Of a stretch of DNA of 64,000 nucleotides, positions 11,291 through 21,951 are shown one piece after another. The notes under the pieces are model-generated. The model ran no database searches and was not told where the DNA came from. It saw nothing but the letters and a program-made list of their open reading frames with translations. This stretch comes from Boesenbergia rotunda (lineage: Eukaryota; Streptophyta; Magnoliopsida; Zingiberales; Zingiberaceae). The stretch spans positions 1 through 64,000 of the forward strand of contig JAGFNQ010005233.1 of the NCBI GenBank assembly GCA_024364735.1. The letters are read 5' to 3'. Position 1 is the first letter of the stretch; every line of letters begins with the position of its first letter. A program made the translations under genes and the position numbers.

Positions 11291-11535
11291 ACAAGTTATC
11301 CCTGGTTTAATATGCCTGTCCTGGAAACTTGTTAGTTATCCCTGCGTTATTATGTCTGTTCTGGATACTTGTTAGTTATCCCTGAGTTATTATGCTTGTC
11401 CTGGATACTTGTTAGTTATCACTGAGTTATTATGCCTGTCCTGGATACTTGTTAGTTATCCCTGAGTTATTATGCCTATCCTGGATACTCGTTAGTTATC
11501 CCTGAGTTATTATGCCTGTTCTGGATACTCGTTAG
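11291..11535 (+). repeat. 40-bp tandem array in the long LTR
   Basis: Six units of 40 bases (GTTAGTTATCCCTGAGTTAT then TATGCCTGTCCTGGATACTT) run to 11535. One more unit lies at 15024-15063 and a partial one starts at 18685. The gaps are the two gag-only retrotransposons, so the original array had about seven to eight units in a row. Confidence 0.92.
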
Positions 11536-12002
11536 TATTGGATCGGGTTGGACCGGTTAGAGGGGGGTGAATAGACGGGGAAAAAAAATTATGAAAGTGG
11601 AGGCACTCGTCTTTAAAAAAGAACTTGGTCGCAACTGAGAACGTTGCTTCCAAGGCAGTGGACGCTCAATAAAAATCTCCTTGTGGCGGAGAAGCCTTAC
11701 AAAAATAGCACGCTAGAAATTTTACAAGAATGAATAAAATGATTGAATTCTAAAGCTAAATCTCTAAGCCTATTTATAGCCTAAGAGAATAAATCTGGAT
11801 TGTTGATTTTTGATAAATTTTCTCTTGGCCGTTGATCCATGGATATAATCTGGACAGTTAATCTTGGATGGGATTAAACTGCATCCATTAAATCTGATTA
11901 AAGGATAAGGTTATCCTTTAGAAGATAAAGTTTAATTAAAACTTTGCTTCTATTCGCAGCAAGTGATTAACTTTATCTTCGGCTCACATCAACTTTTTCA
12001 CA

Positions 12003-12076
12003 TCACCTGTTTATCCCATTCGGTAAGTATGGAGATATCTAGCAGTGGGGTCTCAAGTTCGAATCTTCTTGGCACC
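12003..12076 (+). promoter_or_regulatory. tRNA-like segment (B box) inside the LTRs of E1
   Basis: In both E1 LTRs (here, and at about 14575-14645) the plus strand contains TATCCCATTCGGTAAGTATGG followed about 30 bases later by GTTCGAATCTT, spaced like the A and B boxes of a tRNA gene. The corresponding part of the E2 LTRs is closer to the consensus. It is antisense to the element. It does not fold into a full tRNA by eye, so it is best read as an embedded SINE-derived piece. Confidence 0.55.
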
Positions 12077-13149
12077 AAATAATTTTTTCTTTTCTTTTGG
12101 GCGCTTGGACTAGTCTTTTTGATTCTTCGTCTTCTGGGTGATTTCCGGCCAACCGGAGTTAGGCTCACCTGAACCCGGCTCCGGCCTTTCGCCCCTCGAG
12201 CGTCCTTCCTCCCGGCTTCTCGTCCCTCGGACACCGCGCACGTCCTTCTCGCTCCACTGGTGTACTCTTCCGCAGCTTCCGCGTCCCTCGGATTCTACCG
12301 AGCCCGTCGGCTCACTTCCCCGCACAATTCTTCTCGTCCGCTATGTCTTACGTTCGACTTCCTCCGTACCTAAGCTCCTGCACGCTTAGCAGAGGGATTA
12401 AAACCAACAGGACCTAACTTAACTTGGTTGATCACATCAAAACCAACTGGGGCACCAACAATCTCCCCCTTTTTGATGTGCATCAACCCAAGTTTAGTTA
12501 GGGATAAATAACAAACAATAATAGTATTGTAACAGAATTAAGCATAAAAAATTTTGCAATCAAGTACATAACCTCCCCCGAACTACTCTCCCCCTTTGAT
12601 CACAGCAAAAATGGGACAAAAAAAATAGGGAAGGAAAAATATAATTAGGGAAGAAGAAAAATTTTAAGTGTGATAACAAATATTCTAAGTAAAAATAATC
12701 ACATTACCATAAATTTTTCAAATTTAAAATGACATATTTTTTCAGAAGTTAATTCTAATTTTTTTTATTGGAAAAAATAAATTTCAATAAACGATTCATA
12801 AAAAATCGAACATTTATGAAAAAAATCTGAATATTTTTGTCAAAGTCGAAGATGAAGATATGAGTTTAGACAAAAATTTTCAGCTTTAAATTTGTTTATC
12901 AAGTCTGAAAATAACAGATACGAGTTTTTGAAGAATAATTTTTTTTAAAAAAATCGAAAAATACTTCGAATATTTTTTTAAAAAAAAATTATAATGAGTT
13001 TTTCTACTATATCTGAATCATGAAAAATTAGATCAATAAAAATAAATTATTTATCTATTTTTTTTAATTTTAATTTCAAATTTTGATCGAAAATATTTGA
13101 AAAATATTAACATAACTTTTGTAAAAGAATTCTGCACAAAAAAAACTTA

Positions 13150-14036
13150 TCAGTTTAAAATAAATTTTGGAACCCAAAATAAATTTTCATCTATGGGGTT
13201 AATCAAAAACTTTGGAGGAATATAATTTCTAGGAATTGTCCTAATCTGGCCCTTATGATTTTTAACATACCAATTCAGATTTTCAGGATAAAAATTCTTT
13301 TTAATTCTTAAACATACAATATCATTTTCTAATTTCTCCACTAGATTCTTCAAATTTTCATTTTCTATTTTTAATTGGTCGGATAGAATAGATGAGCATA
13401 CAGTGCCAAATCATTCTTTTAACTCAGAGTTTTCTATCTCCAATTTATTCATCGACTTAACCATGGATTTTATTACCGAGTAGATTCGAGCAGGTGGAAG
13501 TAGACATACCTCACTTACCGGGTCGGTTTCGAAAAGCGAGATTCCTCCTTCGTCGTCGCTTTCTTCTGACGTCTCTCCCCCTTCATCAGTGCTCCCTTCT
13601 TGATGGTTTGCCATCGGCGCAAGTTCCGCGTATTCTTGACCTTCCGACTCCTCTGACGAGGACTCATCGTCGAGTTGGATCTTCCTTGTGTTCAGTGCTG
13701 CGATGTCTGATTTCTTATTCTTCTCTTCATGAAATCTAGGAATTTCTCCCAGAGCTCTTTTGCCGAGTTGTAATTCTTGATGTGGTTAATTTCTTGCGCG
13801 GGAAGAACGGCTAGTAGATGAAATTCAGCTTTGCCGTTTGCTTCAAAGTCTGATTTCTCCTTCTTGGTCCACGACTTTATTTTTTTATCCTTGCCGTTGT
13901 TGTCTTTAGGAACTGAAAATCCATTTTTCATAATTATTAGCAATTCAATATCAGTTTTAAAAAATACCTGCATTCGGCGCTTCCACATCGCGAACTCCCC
14001 CTCAAATTTCGGCGGGTAGATTACGGCTCCAACCAT
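13150..14036 (-). pseudogene. Gag remnants of E1 (copia-type gag, broken)
   Basis: Three minus-strand fragments lie in order. At 14036-13692 is the gag N-terminus with PPKFEGEFAMWKRRMQVFFK, typical of plant copia gag (UBN2-type), and a NSAKELWEKFL stretch. At 13614-13411 is an acidic, serine-rich linker (EGGETSEESDDEGG). At 13353-13150 is the C-terminal block with RNYIPPKFLINP and NLFWVPKFILN. The central helical part and the CCHC zinc knuckle expected between them are missing, so it cannot build a normal capsid. The start MVGAVI follows the primer site by about 50 bases. Frames are broken near 13700 and 13400. Confidence 0.8.
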
Positions 14037-15528
14037 TTTTCTTGAAATTGCTGCAGTCGGCGATTAGTCCTTCTGCGGCGACCTTGGCTCTGATACCACT
14101 TGTTGGATCGGGTTAGACCGGCTAGAGGGGGGTGAATAGACGGGGAAAAAAAATTATGAAAGTGGAGGCACTCGTCTTTAAAAAAGAACTTGGTCGCAAC
14201 TGAGAACGTTGCTTCCAAGGCAGTGGACGCTCAATAAAAATCTCCTTGTGGCGGAGAAGCCTTACAAAAATAGCACGCTAGAAATTTTACAAGAATGAAT
14301 AAAATGATTGAATTCTAAAGCTAAATCTCTAAGCCTATTTATAGCCTAAGAGAATAAATCTGGATTGTTGATTTTTGATAAATTTTCTCTTGGCCGTTGA
14401 TCCATGGATATAATCTGGACAGTTAATCTTGGATGGGATTAAACTGCATCCATTAAATCTGATTAAAAGATAAGGTTATCCTTTAGAAGATAAAGTTTAA
14501 TTAAAACTTTGCTTCTATTCGCAGCAGGTGATTAACTTTATTTTCGGCTCACATCAACTTTTTCACATCACCTGTTTATCCCATTCGGTAAGTATGGAGA
14601 TATCTAGCAGTGGGGTCTCAAGTTCGAATCTTCTTGGCACCAAATAATTTTTTTTTCTTTTGGGCGCTTGGACTAGTCTTTTTGATTCTTCGTCTTCTGT
14701 GTGATTTCCGGCCAACCGGAGTTAGGCTCACCCGAACCCGGCTCCGGCCTTTCGCCCCTCGAGCGTCCTTCCTCCCGGCTTCTCGTCCCTCGGACACCGC
14801 GCACGTCCTTCTCGCTCCACCGGTGTACTCTTCCGCAGCTTCCGCGTCCCTCGGATTGTACCGAGCCCGTCGGCTCACTTCCCCGCACAATCCTTCTCGT
14901 CCGCTACGTCTTACGTTCGACTTCCTCCGTACCTAAGCTCCTGCACGCTTAGCAGAGGGATTAAAACCAACAGGACCTAACCTAACTTGGTTGATCACAT
15001 CAAAACCAACTGGGGCACCAACAGTTAGTTATCCCTGAGTTATTATGTCTGTTCTGGATACTTGTTGTTGTTGGACCGGGTTGGACCGGCTAGAGGGGGT
15101 GAATAGACGGGAAAAAAAATTATGAAAGTGGAGACACTCGTCTTTTAAAAAAAACTTGGTCGCAACTAAGAACGTTGCTTCCAAGGCAGTGGACGCTAAA
15201 TTAAAATCTCCTTGTGGCGGAGAAGCCTTACAACAAAAGCACGCTAGACTTTAGAGAGAATTACAAGAATGAATTGAATGAATAAAATGATTGAAACTCT
15301 AAGCTTATTTATAGCCTAAGAGAATAAATCTGGATTGTTGATTGTTGAGGAATTTTCTCTTGGCCATTGATCCATGGATGTAATCTGGATGGTTGATCTT
15401 GGATGAGATTAAACTGCATCCATTGGATCTGATTAAAGGATAAAGTTATCCTTTAAGAGATAACTTTATCTTCTGCTCGCAACAGATAAATAACTTTATC
15501 ATCTGCTCGCAACAACTTTAATCACATC

Positions 15529-15603
15529 TCTTTCTTATCTTAGTTGGTAAGGTTGATGATTTAGGTTGACGAGGTTGTTGGTTCGAATCTTTGCAGCAAC
15601 AAA
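15529..15603 (+). promoter_or_regulatory. tRNA-like pol III promoter segment inside the LTRs of E2
   Basis: The plus strand has TCTTAGTTGGTAAGG (A-box-like, close to the tRNA consensus) and, about 30-40 bases on, GGTTCGAATC (B box, 15580-15589). The second LTR repeats it at about 18226-18275 with TCTCAGTTGGTAAGG, an even better A box. Spacing is that of a tRNA gene. It is antisense to the retrotransposon. A SINE inserted in an ancestral LTR and then copied by LTR replication is the simplest reading. Confidence 0.6.
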
Positions 15604-16812
15604 TAAAATTCTTTTTGTTTCACGTGCCTTGTTTGACTTGGTCAAACTGACTAGTCTTTTGGTTCATCTTCTGGGTGATTTCCGGCCAACCGGAGTTAGG
15701 CTCACCCGAACTCGACTCCGGCCTTTCGCCCCTCGAGCGTGCTTCCTCCCGGTTTCCCGTCCCTCGGACGTCGCGTACGTCCTTCTCGATCCACCGGTGT
15801 ACTCTTCCGCAGCTTCCGCGTCCCTCGGATTGTACCGAGCCCGTCGGCTCACTTCCCCGCACAATCCTTCTCGTCCGCTACGTCTTACACTCGACTTCCT
15901 CCGTACCTAAGCTTCTGCACACTTAGCAGAGGGATTAAACATACCAGGACCTAACTTAAATTGGTTGATCACATCAAAATCAACCAGGGGTACTTACAAT
16001 CTCCCCCTTTTTGATGTGCATCAATCCGAGTTAAGTTAGGGTAAACAAATAAAAAAAAACATGCATAATAATGTAAATGCATAATAATGTAAACAGTTTA
16101 AGTTAAAAAAATTTAATTTAGAATAAATTAAAATTCTACCCCTTAACTTAATACTATTCCTCCCCCTTTGATCACATCAAAAAATGGAAAAATATAATTA
16201 GGGAAGAAAATTTTTGAGTGCGATAAAAAATATTCTAAGTGAAAAAAAATCGCGTTACCACAGATTTTTCAAATTTAAAATGGCATATTTTTTTCAAAGT
16301 TAATTCCATTTTTTTTAAAAAAAATGACATAAATAAAATCTAAATTTTTTTGATAAAATCCACAGCTGATGAGGAGATCCAAAAAAATTGGATCTGGTCA
16401 AAATATTTTTCTATCGAATTTTAAAAATAAAAAAAACATATTTCAATAAATAATTCATAAAAAATCGAAAAAATATGAATATTTTTGTTAAAGTCGAAGA
16501 TTAAGATATGAGTTTGGACAAAAATTTTGAGTTTTAAATTCGTTCATTAAGTCCAAAAATGACAGACCAACACATAAGAGTTCTTGAAGAGTAAATTTTA
16601 AAAAATTAGAAAAAATATTTCGAAAAATTTGAAAAAAAATTGTAATGAGTCTTTCCTCTAAACTCTTAATTTCAAATTTCGAGGGAAAAAAATATTCGAA
16701 AAATTTTGAAAGAAGTTCCAGTAGATAGACAGCATAATTGTGCAAAAAAAATAAAGACATAATTTTTATTAGAGAAACAAAATGCGCACATATATAATAA
16801 CAAAAAAAATTC

Positions 16813-17691
16813 TCAGTTTAATACAAATTTAGGAACCCAAAATAAGTTCCTGTCTACAGGATTAATTAAAAACTTAGGCGGAATATAGCTTTTGGGCACC
16901 TTTTTAAATTGACCCTTATGATTTTTAAAATACCAATTTAAATTATCAAGAAAGTAATTTTTCTTTTGGCGTAAATATGCAATATCAAGTTCTAATTTTT
17001 GCACCATGTTTTTCAAATTATCATTTTCATTTTTCAAAATTTCAGACGAGGATGTAAGTGTTAATTCATTTTATAATTTTAAATTTTCTTTTTCTAATCT
17101 ACAATTAGATTTGAGCAAAGCTTTAACTCCAGCATATAACTGATCATGAGGAATAAAACAAACCTCACTTACTGGGTCGCTTTCGAAAAGCGAGGTTCCT
17201 CTTTCGTCATCGCTTTCTTCTGACATCTCTCCCCCTTCATCAGTGCTCCCTTCTTGATGATTTGCCATCAACGTAAGTCCCGCGTATTCTTGACCTTCCG
17301 ACTCTTCTGACGAGGACTCATCGTCGAGTTGGATCTTCCTTGTGTTCAGTGCAGCGATGTCTGATTTCTTATTCTTTTCTTCATGCAATTCCAGGAATTT
17401 CTCTCAGAGCTCTTTTGCCGAGTTGTAATTCTCGATGCAGTTAACTTCTTGCGTGGGAAGAACGGCTAGTAGATGAAATTCAGCTTTGCTGTTTGCTTCA
17501 AAGTCTGATTTCTCCTTCTTGGTCCACGACTCTATTTCTTTATTCTTGCCGTTGTTGTCTTTAGGAACTGAAAAACCATTTTTCATAATTATTAGCAATT
17601 CAATATCTGTTTTAAAAAATACCTGCATTCGACGCTTCCACATTGCGAACTCCCCCTCAAACTTCGGCGGGTTGATTACGGCTCCAACCAT
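16813..17691 (-). pseudogene. Gag remnants of E2 (copia-type gag, broken)
   Basis: Minus-strand blocks parallel E1: 17691-17404 with PPKFEGEFAMWKRRMQVFFK and YNSAKEL; 17388-17071 with an acidic linker (SSSEESEGQEYAG, EGGEMSEESDDERG) leading into a coiled-coil-like stretch; and 17037-16813 with MKNENDNLKNMVQKLELD, a coiled coil, then SYIPPKFLINP and NLFWVPKFVLN. A stop near 17405 breaks the first junction. The zinc knuckle and the central gag domain are missing, as in E1. The shared deletion means it predates the split of E1 and E2 and that the family spreads in this state. Confidence 0.8.
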
Positions 17692-18879
17692 TTTCTTAAA
17701 ATTGCTGCAGTCAGCGGTTAGTCCTTCTGCGGCGACCTTGGCTCTGATACCACTTGTTGGACTGGGTTGGACCGGCTAGAGGGGGTGAATAGACGGGAAA
17801 AAAAATTATGAAAGTGGAGGCACTCGTCTTTTAAAAAAAACTTGGTCGCAACTAAGAACGTTGCTTCCAAGGCAGTGGACGCTCAATTAAAATCTCCTTG
17901 TGGCGGAGAAGCCTTACAACAAAAGCACGCTAGACTTTAGAGAGAATTACAAGAATGAATTGAATGAATAAAATGATTGAAACTCTAAGCCTATTTATAG
18001 CCTAAGAGAATAAATCTGGATTGTTGATTGTTGAGGAATTTTCTCTTGGCCATTGATCCATAGATGTAATCTGGATGGTTGATCTTGGATGAGATTAAAC
18101 TGCATCCATTGGATCTGATTAAAGGATAAAGTTATCCTTTAAGAGATAACTTTATCTTCTGCTCGCAACAGATAAATAACTTTATCATCTGCTCGCAACA
18201 ACTTTAATCACATCTCTATCTTATCTCAGTTGGTAAGGTTGATGATTTAGGTTGACGAGGTTGCTGGTTCGAATCTTTGCAGCAACAAATAAAATTCTTT
18301 TTGTTTCACGTGCCTTGTTTGACTTGGTCAAACTGACCAGTCTTTTGGTTCATCTTCTGGGTGATTTCCGGCCAACCGGAGTTAGGCTCACCCGAATCCG
18401 ACTCCGGCCTTTCGCCCCTCGAGCATGCTTCCTCCCGGTTTCCCGTCCCTCGGGCGTCGCGTACGTCCTTCTCGATCCACCGGTGTACTCTTCCGCAGCT
18501 TCCGCGTCCCTCGGATTGTACCGAGCCCGTCGGCTCACTTCCCCGCACAATCCTTCTCGTCCGCTACGTCTTACACTCGACTTCCTCCGTACCTAAGCTC
18601 CTGCACACTTAGCAGAGCGATTAAACATACCAGGACCTAACTTAAATTGGTTGATCACATCAAGATCAACCAGGGGTACTTACAGTTGTTTATCCCTGAG
18701 TTATTATGCTGTTAGTTCCATACAGTCTCGGATATTGTCATATCTATACATATTCTTAGATATCGTGATGTATCTCTTGCATTTGACATGAGGGATCTGT
18801 AGATTTCGGCCAGTATACCTTGTAGGTCACCAGTATTTCCTGTTATAGGGATTCAGGCTGAGACTTGGTACACTGAGGA

Positions 18880-19225
18880 CTTAGTGAGGGAGGTATGTGT
18901 ATCTATCATACACCATCTCTGCATTATTGCATGCTGACCCACGCGGACGTTGTGGACGATGTCCTGACTGGGTACAGGTTGTCACAGCTCTACCCCACGC
19001 GGACGTTGTGGACGACGATCCTGACTGGGACTAGGGGGTGACACATGTCATTGCACCATGGTGCTTTATATGTTTGGGTCATGCACCATCCTTGCATTAT
19101 TGCATGCTGACCCACGCGGACGTTGTGGACCATGTCCTGACTGGGTACAGGTTGTCACAGCTCTACCCACGCGGACGTTGTGGACGACGATCCTGACTGG
19201 GACTAGGGGGTGACACATGTTATTG
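18880..19225 (+). repeat. Roughly 165-bp direct duplication in the long LTR
   Basis: The block TGCTGACCCACGCGGACGTT through GGGACTAGGGGGTGACACATG occurs twice, starting near 18930 and 19106. Each copy itself contains two ACGCGGACGTTGTGGAC words. It lies in the 3' part of the long LTR. Confidence 0.85.
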
Positions 19226-19896
19226 CACTATGTGCATATTTTGCATTGTGCATTGTTTGCTGCACTTGATTTCTGCACTTGTTTGACATGCATATTCTGG
19301 AGACTTGTTATCTGAGATTATATGTCTATTGGTGTTCCATGGGTATTTCTTACCCTCTTTTCAGGTTAGATGGATTCTGGTATGTATCATATACCCTTTC
19401 CTATTGTTCATATGAGACGGTATCAGCGTAGACTCCTATTGTTATTATAACATACTATGCATATCTGCTGGGTATTCGCTGAGTTATGGACTCACCCCGT
19501 TGCCATATATTTTTATTTCAGGTTGAGATACTTGGAGTCGCCGGAAGAGCCCAGCAGCCAGTCCCTACCCATCGCGACAATAAAGTTTGTTTTGTACTTA
19601 GTAGTATCTATGTTTTCATATTCAGTTATTGGATTTGTATATGTCTTGGGGAGTGTTGTTTTGTACCCTAAGGGGTTTGTGTATTGGTTGTTTCATCGTA
19701 AGTCGGACCGGTCCGCAGTCAGGTATGATTTACTTAATTGTCTTGTGCTTTTACGTTGTGTTTATCTATTTTGGAGGCCTGAGGTCAATTAAACTGCGTG
19801 GTCGTGTTCTGTGTATGTGTAAATTGTCCGCCGGACAGGGGAGGTGCTGTCCGATTTTCTATTGGATCAGCGGCTCCTGGGTCTCGGGGCGTGACA

Positions 19897-20281
19897 GTAG
19901 AAATAGCTGCGAGAGAGGGCCGGAGGGCCTGGCATTGGCGAGGATGCCGAAGAAAATCGCGGGGCGACACCGCGGTAGGATAGGGCTTCGGGCTCTTGGC
20001 TAAAGCCTGTTCAGGCCATTATAAATTTTAAAAAATGATTCATAATTAAATATAATAGTTGAAATAAAAAAAAAAGGTCCTAAGCAATTGCCTAGGTTAC
20101 CTTCCCCTGAAGCCGGCTCTGAATCTTCCTCATCTCTTTTATTAAGGTTCTCGCATGTCTATATCTAGATGATGACTCTTATTTGTTGGAGGGATGAATT
20201 CATATATGTTCGTAATAATATAATATTATTCACTATACATCTAAATTAAATTATAACCAGAAGACCACGTAACAATCTCGT
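19897..20281. other. No gene; possible right end of the hAT element
   Basis: A GC-rich 130 bases follow the LTR end, then A+T-rich sequence. The words GGTCCTAAGCAATTGCC and AAGCCGGCTCTG at 20074-20121 resemble the terminal region of plant hAT elements. See the tentative hAT entry. Confidence 0.4.
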
Positions 20282-20491
20282 TTAAGCGTTAGGGTCCTTG
20301 GAACTATTCACACGTTCTGCCATCTGGCCCATCTGGTTTCCTGCTACTGAGATTTGGAAGTGAAACTGATATTTGGAGATGCTTAGAATAGGCTCTTGCT
20401 TCTCAAGCCATGGAGCAGTGACGACACTAAGCTCGAAAAAGTCTCCTCTTCTGTTCCTGTATGGGTCGAGATATTCAACTTTCCCTTGCAT
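20282..20491 (-). CDS. Small ORF, unrecognised, possibly an exon or gene fragment
   Basis: I do not recognise this 69-residue frame. The peptide has a varied, protein-like composition (KVEYLDPYRNRRGDFFELSV, then APWLEKQEPILSISKYQFHF) without repeats or low complexity, unlike nearby spurious frames. A stop codon (TGA) lies five codons before the ATG. The minus strand after the stop is A+T-rich. There is no membrane segment or signal peptide. It lies between the putative hAT end and the G1 LTR in a short stretch without identified transposons. It may be a captured or abandoned exon. No function is proposed. Confidence 0.3.
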   Translation of the reverse strand: MQGKVEYLDPYRNRRGDFFELSVVTAPWLEKQEPILSISKYQFHFQISVAGNQMGQMAERVNSSKDPNA

Positions 20492-21232
20492 TATACGCTC
20501 AGCTCACGGCTGTTCTTCTGCGCCGGGCATGGACGTACCTGACTGACGGACAGCAGCTTAATGTCGGTACTGTCTGTTACTGGCAGAAAGTGTTATTTCT
20601 AATAGTAAATGTAATATGCATCAAAGCAGCAGACAATATAATATATAGATGTAAAAATTTGATAAGAAAAGAGCAGAGTTTAGGAATAGTTATCCGGTTA
20701 AAGCGCCGGCGTGCCGACTGCCCTTAGAGAATTCGTTGCCGCCCTACGGTGCAAAGGCTTCCGGCAAAATCCCCCCAAGATCTGACAACCTCGTGACGTT
20801 CGTAGGTGCACTCCAAGACGAACGTTGCCTCCGGACACAATCTCAGATCGCACAAGGCGAAGTCTCAAGACTCAAAATTGATAAAGAAAGAAGGGAAGAG
20901 ATGAGAGAAGTGCTCGCAGGCTGAGGAAGGAGATAATGCTCGAAGAGAAGAGAAGCAGTGAATGAATAGTCGCGCCGGTTGGTTTCTCAAATAAATAAAA
21001 GAATAGAAAAAATAAAACCAAACCAAATTGATTTAGGAATCAAACCGAACCGAAATCTGCACCAAACCGGGCCGCCCGCAAGCGCGAGGCTCACGGGGCT
21101 GGGGATTTGCACCCCCCCTGCGCGCGATAATCGTGTGCGTCGCGCCTGGTTTATGGATTTTCGGCCCAAACCCCCTGAAACCACCTGGTTTGGGCTCAGC
21201 CCGCGCATGTGTGTAGGTCCCCCTAAGCTATC
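20492..21232. other. Unassigned sequence before the G1 LTR
   Basis: A frame at 20736-20924 gives a basic, helical-looking peptide (SRLKIDKERREEMREVLAG) of unknown origin. From about 20990 to 21230 the sequence is rich in AACCAAACC and GCGCGC-like words and carries no recognisable gene. Confidence 0.35.
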
Positions 21233-21907
21233 TGATCCGGGCGGGTGATTTTTTAGAAAGATCGGGGGCTCGGCCGGGTTCGATTTCCGCTCCGAACTAG
21301 GAGTTATTAAGCCGGGTCAAGGTCGACTCCGAGGTCGGGCATTCGGGTTCGGTCACCCGAGGTCAGACACTCGAGTTCGGTCATCCGAGGTCGGGCACTC
21401 GGGTTCGGTCACCCGAGGTCGGGCGCCCGGAGTCGGTCGCCCGAGGTCGGGCACTAGGGGTCGGCTGAGCAATTATAGCTATTCCCGTCAGTAATAAGGT
21501 GACAGCCCCCCGACATAATCATCACCTGACAGAGTCGCCAAGAGTTAATGAGGAACAGAAGAGACCGTTTGCGCAGGGTGTCAGGCGGCTGTGGCAGTCT
21601 CACAGCATTAATACAGCTGTCACTAGTGTGATTTATCAACTGATCATTCCTTAATGAGATAGGACAGCTCTGACACAGCAGAGAGTTTCCCTCCCTCTAT
21701 ATAAACCCCCCTTTGGGCTCCAAAGAGGGGATTGCTGTCATTTTGCAACCACACCACCACTTGTGAGCCTCGTTTGGTCCGAGCCGAGTGAATTGAGCCC
21801 TACTCCCATTCTGCCCGAGTCCGACCCCTGAGTGACAGTAGACCGGGTCATCTTGGTCAGACCGAGTCGTCCGGAGGAGAACCGGTCTTCGCTTGTCGAC
21901 AGGATCA
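21233..21907 (+). repeat. 5' LTR of G1
   Basis: The LTR starts TGATCCGGG and ends GGATCA, inverted termini. It is 675 bases. Five 28-base units built on CGAGGTCGGGCACTCGGGTT lie at 21330-21469 in the U3 part. A TATA box TATATAAA is at 21698-21705. The 3' LTR of G2 (54272-55052) is the closest relative in the window. Confidence 0.9.
21698..21705 (+). promoter_or_regulatory. TATA box of the G1 LTR
   Basis: CTCTATATAAACCCCCC is a clean plant-type TATA box; the same motif occurs in the G2 LTRs at 42266-42273 and 54840-54847. Transcription would start about 30 bases downstream. Confidence 0.8.
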
Positions 21908-21911
21908 AATT

Positions 21912-21929
21912 TGGCGCCGTCTGTGGGAA
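21912..21929 (+). other. Primer-binding site of G1
   Basis: TGGCGCCGTCTGTGGGAA lies 4 bases after the LTR end, the usual place for tRNA priming; the same site follows the G2 LTR at 42483-42500. This sequence is usual in Tat elements. Confidence 0.75.
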
Positions 21930-21951
21930 TCTGCCTGATCGAAAGACGAAG

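Larger units (their letters stand above)
11536..15023 (-). mobile_element. Gag-only LTR retrotransposon E1 (TR-GAG type), complete
   Basis: Two LTRs, 11536-12460 and 14101-15023 (925 and 923 bases), flank a 1640-base interior, with target duplication GTTAG on both sides (11531-11535 and 15024-15028). Orientation is minus: next to the right LTR, the minus strand has the Met-tRNA primer site TGGTATCAGAGC (14098-14087); next to the left LTR is the purine tract AAAAAGGGGGAGAT (12474-12461). By eye the LTRs differ at about 15 positions, roughly 1.6 percent. Only gag fragments are encoded; protease, integrase and reverse transcriptase are absent, so it must have moved with help from an autonomous copia element. 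The structure fits the TR-GAG class known from plants. Confidence 0.9.
15066..18684 (-). mobile_element. Gag-only LTR retrotransposon E2 (TR-GAG type), complete
   Basis: LTRs lie at 15066-15998 and 17755-18684 (933 and 930 bases). Flanks are CTTGT (15061-15065) and GTTGT (18685-18689), a target duplication with one mismatch. As in E1, the minus strand carries the primer site TGGTATCAGAGC (17752-17741) and a purine tract (16012-15999). By eye the LTRs differ at about 17 positions, under 2 percent. E2 is the sister of E1: gag is similar, but the LTR middle differs (different tRNA-like segment, LTR end TTACA instead of CCAACA). It inserted only 42 bases from E1 in the same array and in the same orientation. 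Confidence 0.9.
9480..19896 (+). mobile_element. Long LTR, probably chromovirus (Tekay/Del-like), split by two insertions
   Basis: After removing the two nested elements, about 3.4 kb of sequence reads as one LTR. It ends at 19896 with CTCGGGGCGTGACA, an ending typical of Tekay/Del LTRs. Parts recur in the same order at 55053-57415: CAGGGTATTGATT at 11141, a GGAGGC...GGCGGGTACC block at about 11180-11222, the GCATTATTGCA block near 18921, and GTCCGCCGGACAGGGGAGGTG at 19826. No primer-binding site follows 19896, so it is a solo or truncated LTR. The left end is not clear and may lie between 9183 and 9480. The lineage is inferred from the terminus and length only. Confidence 0.55.
5285..20121 (-). 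mobile_element. Possible full span of an old hAT element (tentative)
   Basis: The left edge reads CAGGGTTGTCTCCG at 5285; the minus strand at the right edge, from 20121, reads CAGAGCCGGCTTCAG. They match at about 8 of 14 positions and every mismatch but one is a transition. The 8 bases outside are GACTTTCC (5277-5284) and AATCTTCC (20122-20129), 5 of 8 identical with transitions only. An 8-base duplication and CAG-type ends fit hAT elements, and hAT transposase remnants lie inside near the left end in the matching orientation. The interior is mostly later insertions. This is an inference from weak termini. Confidence 0.35.

Noticed and set aside
18226..18290. Possible tRNA gene in the E2 LTR
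   Set aside because: The boxes and spacing fit, but no acceptor-stem pairing is visible and the piece is copied in both LTRs, so it is part of the element.
12110..18640. Repeated 65-115-codon frames in the E1/E2 LTRs on both strands
   Set aside because: All lie in the GC-rich 260-base block of the LTR and recur in each LTR copy; both strands are open at once, a composition effect.
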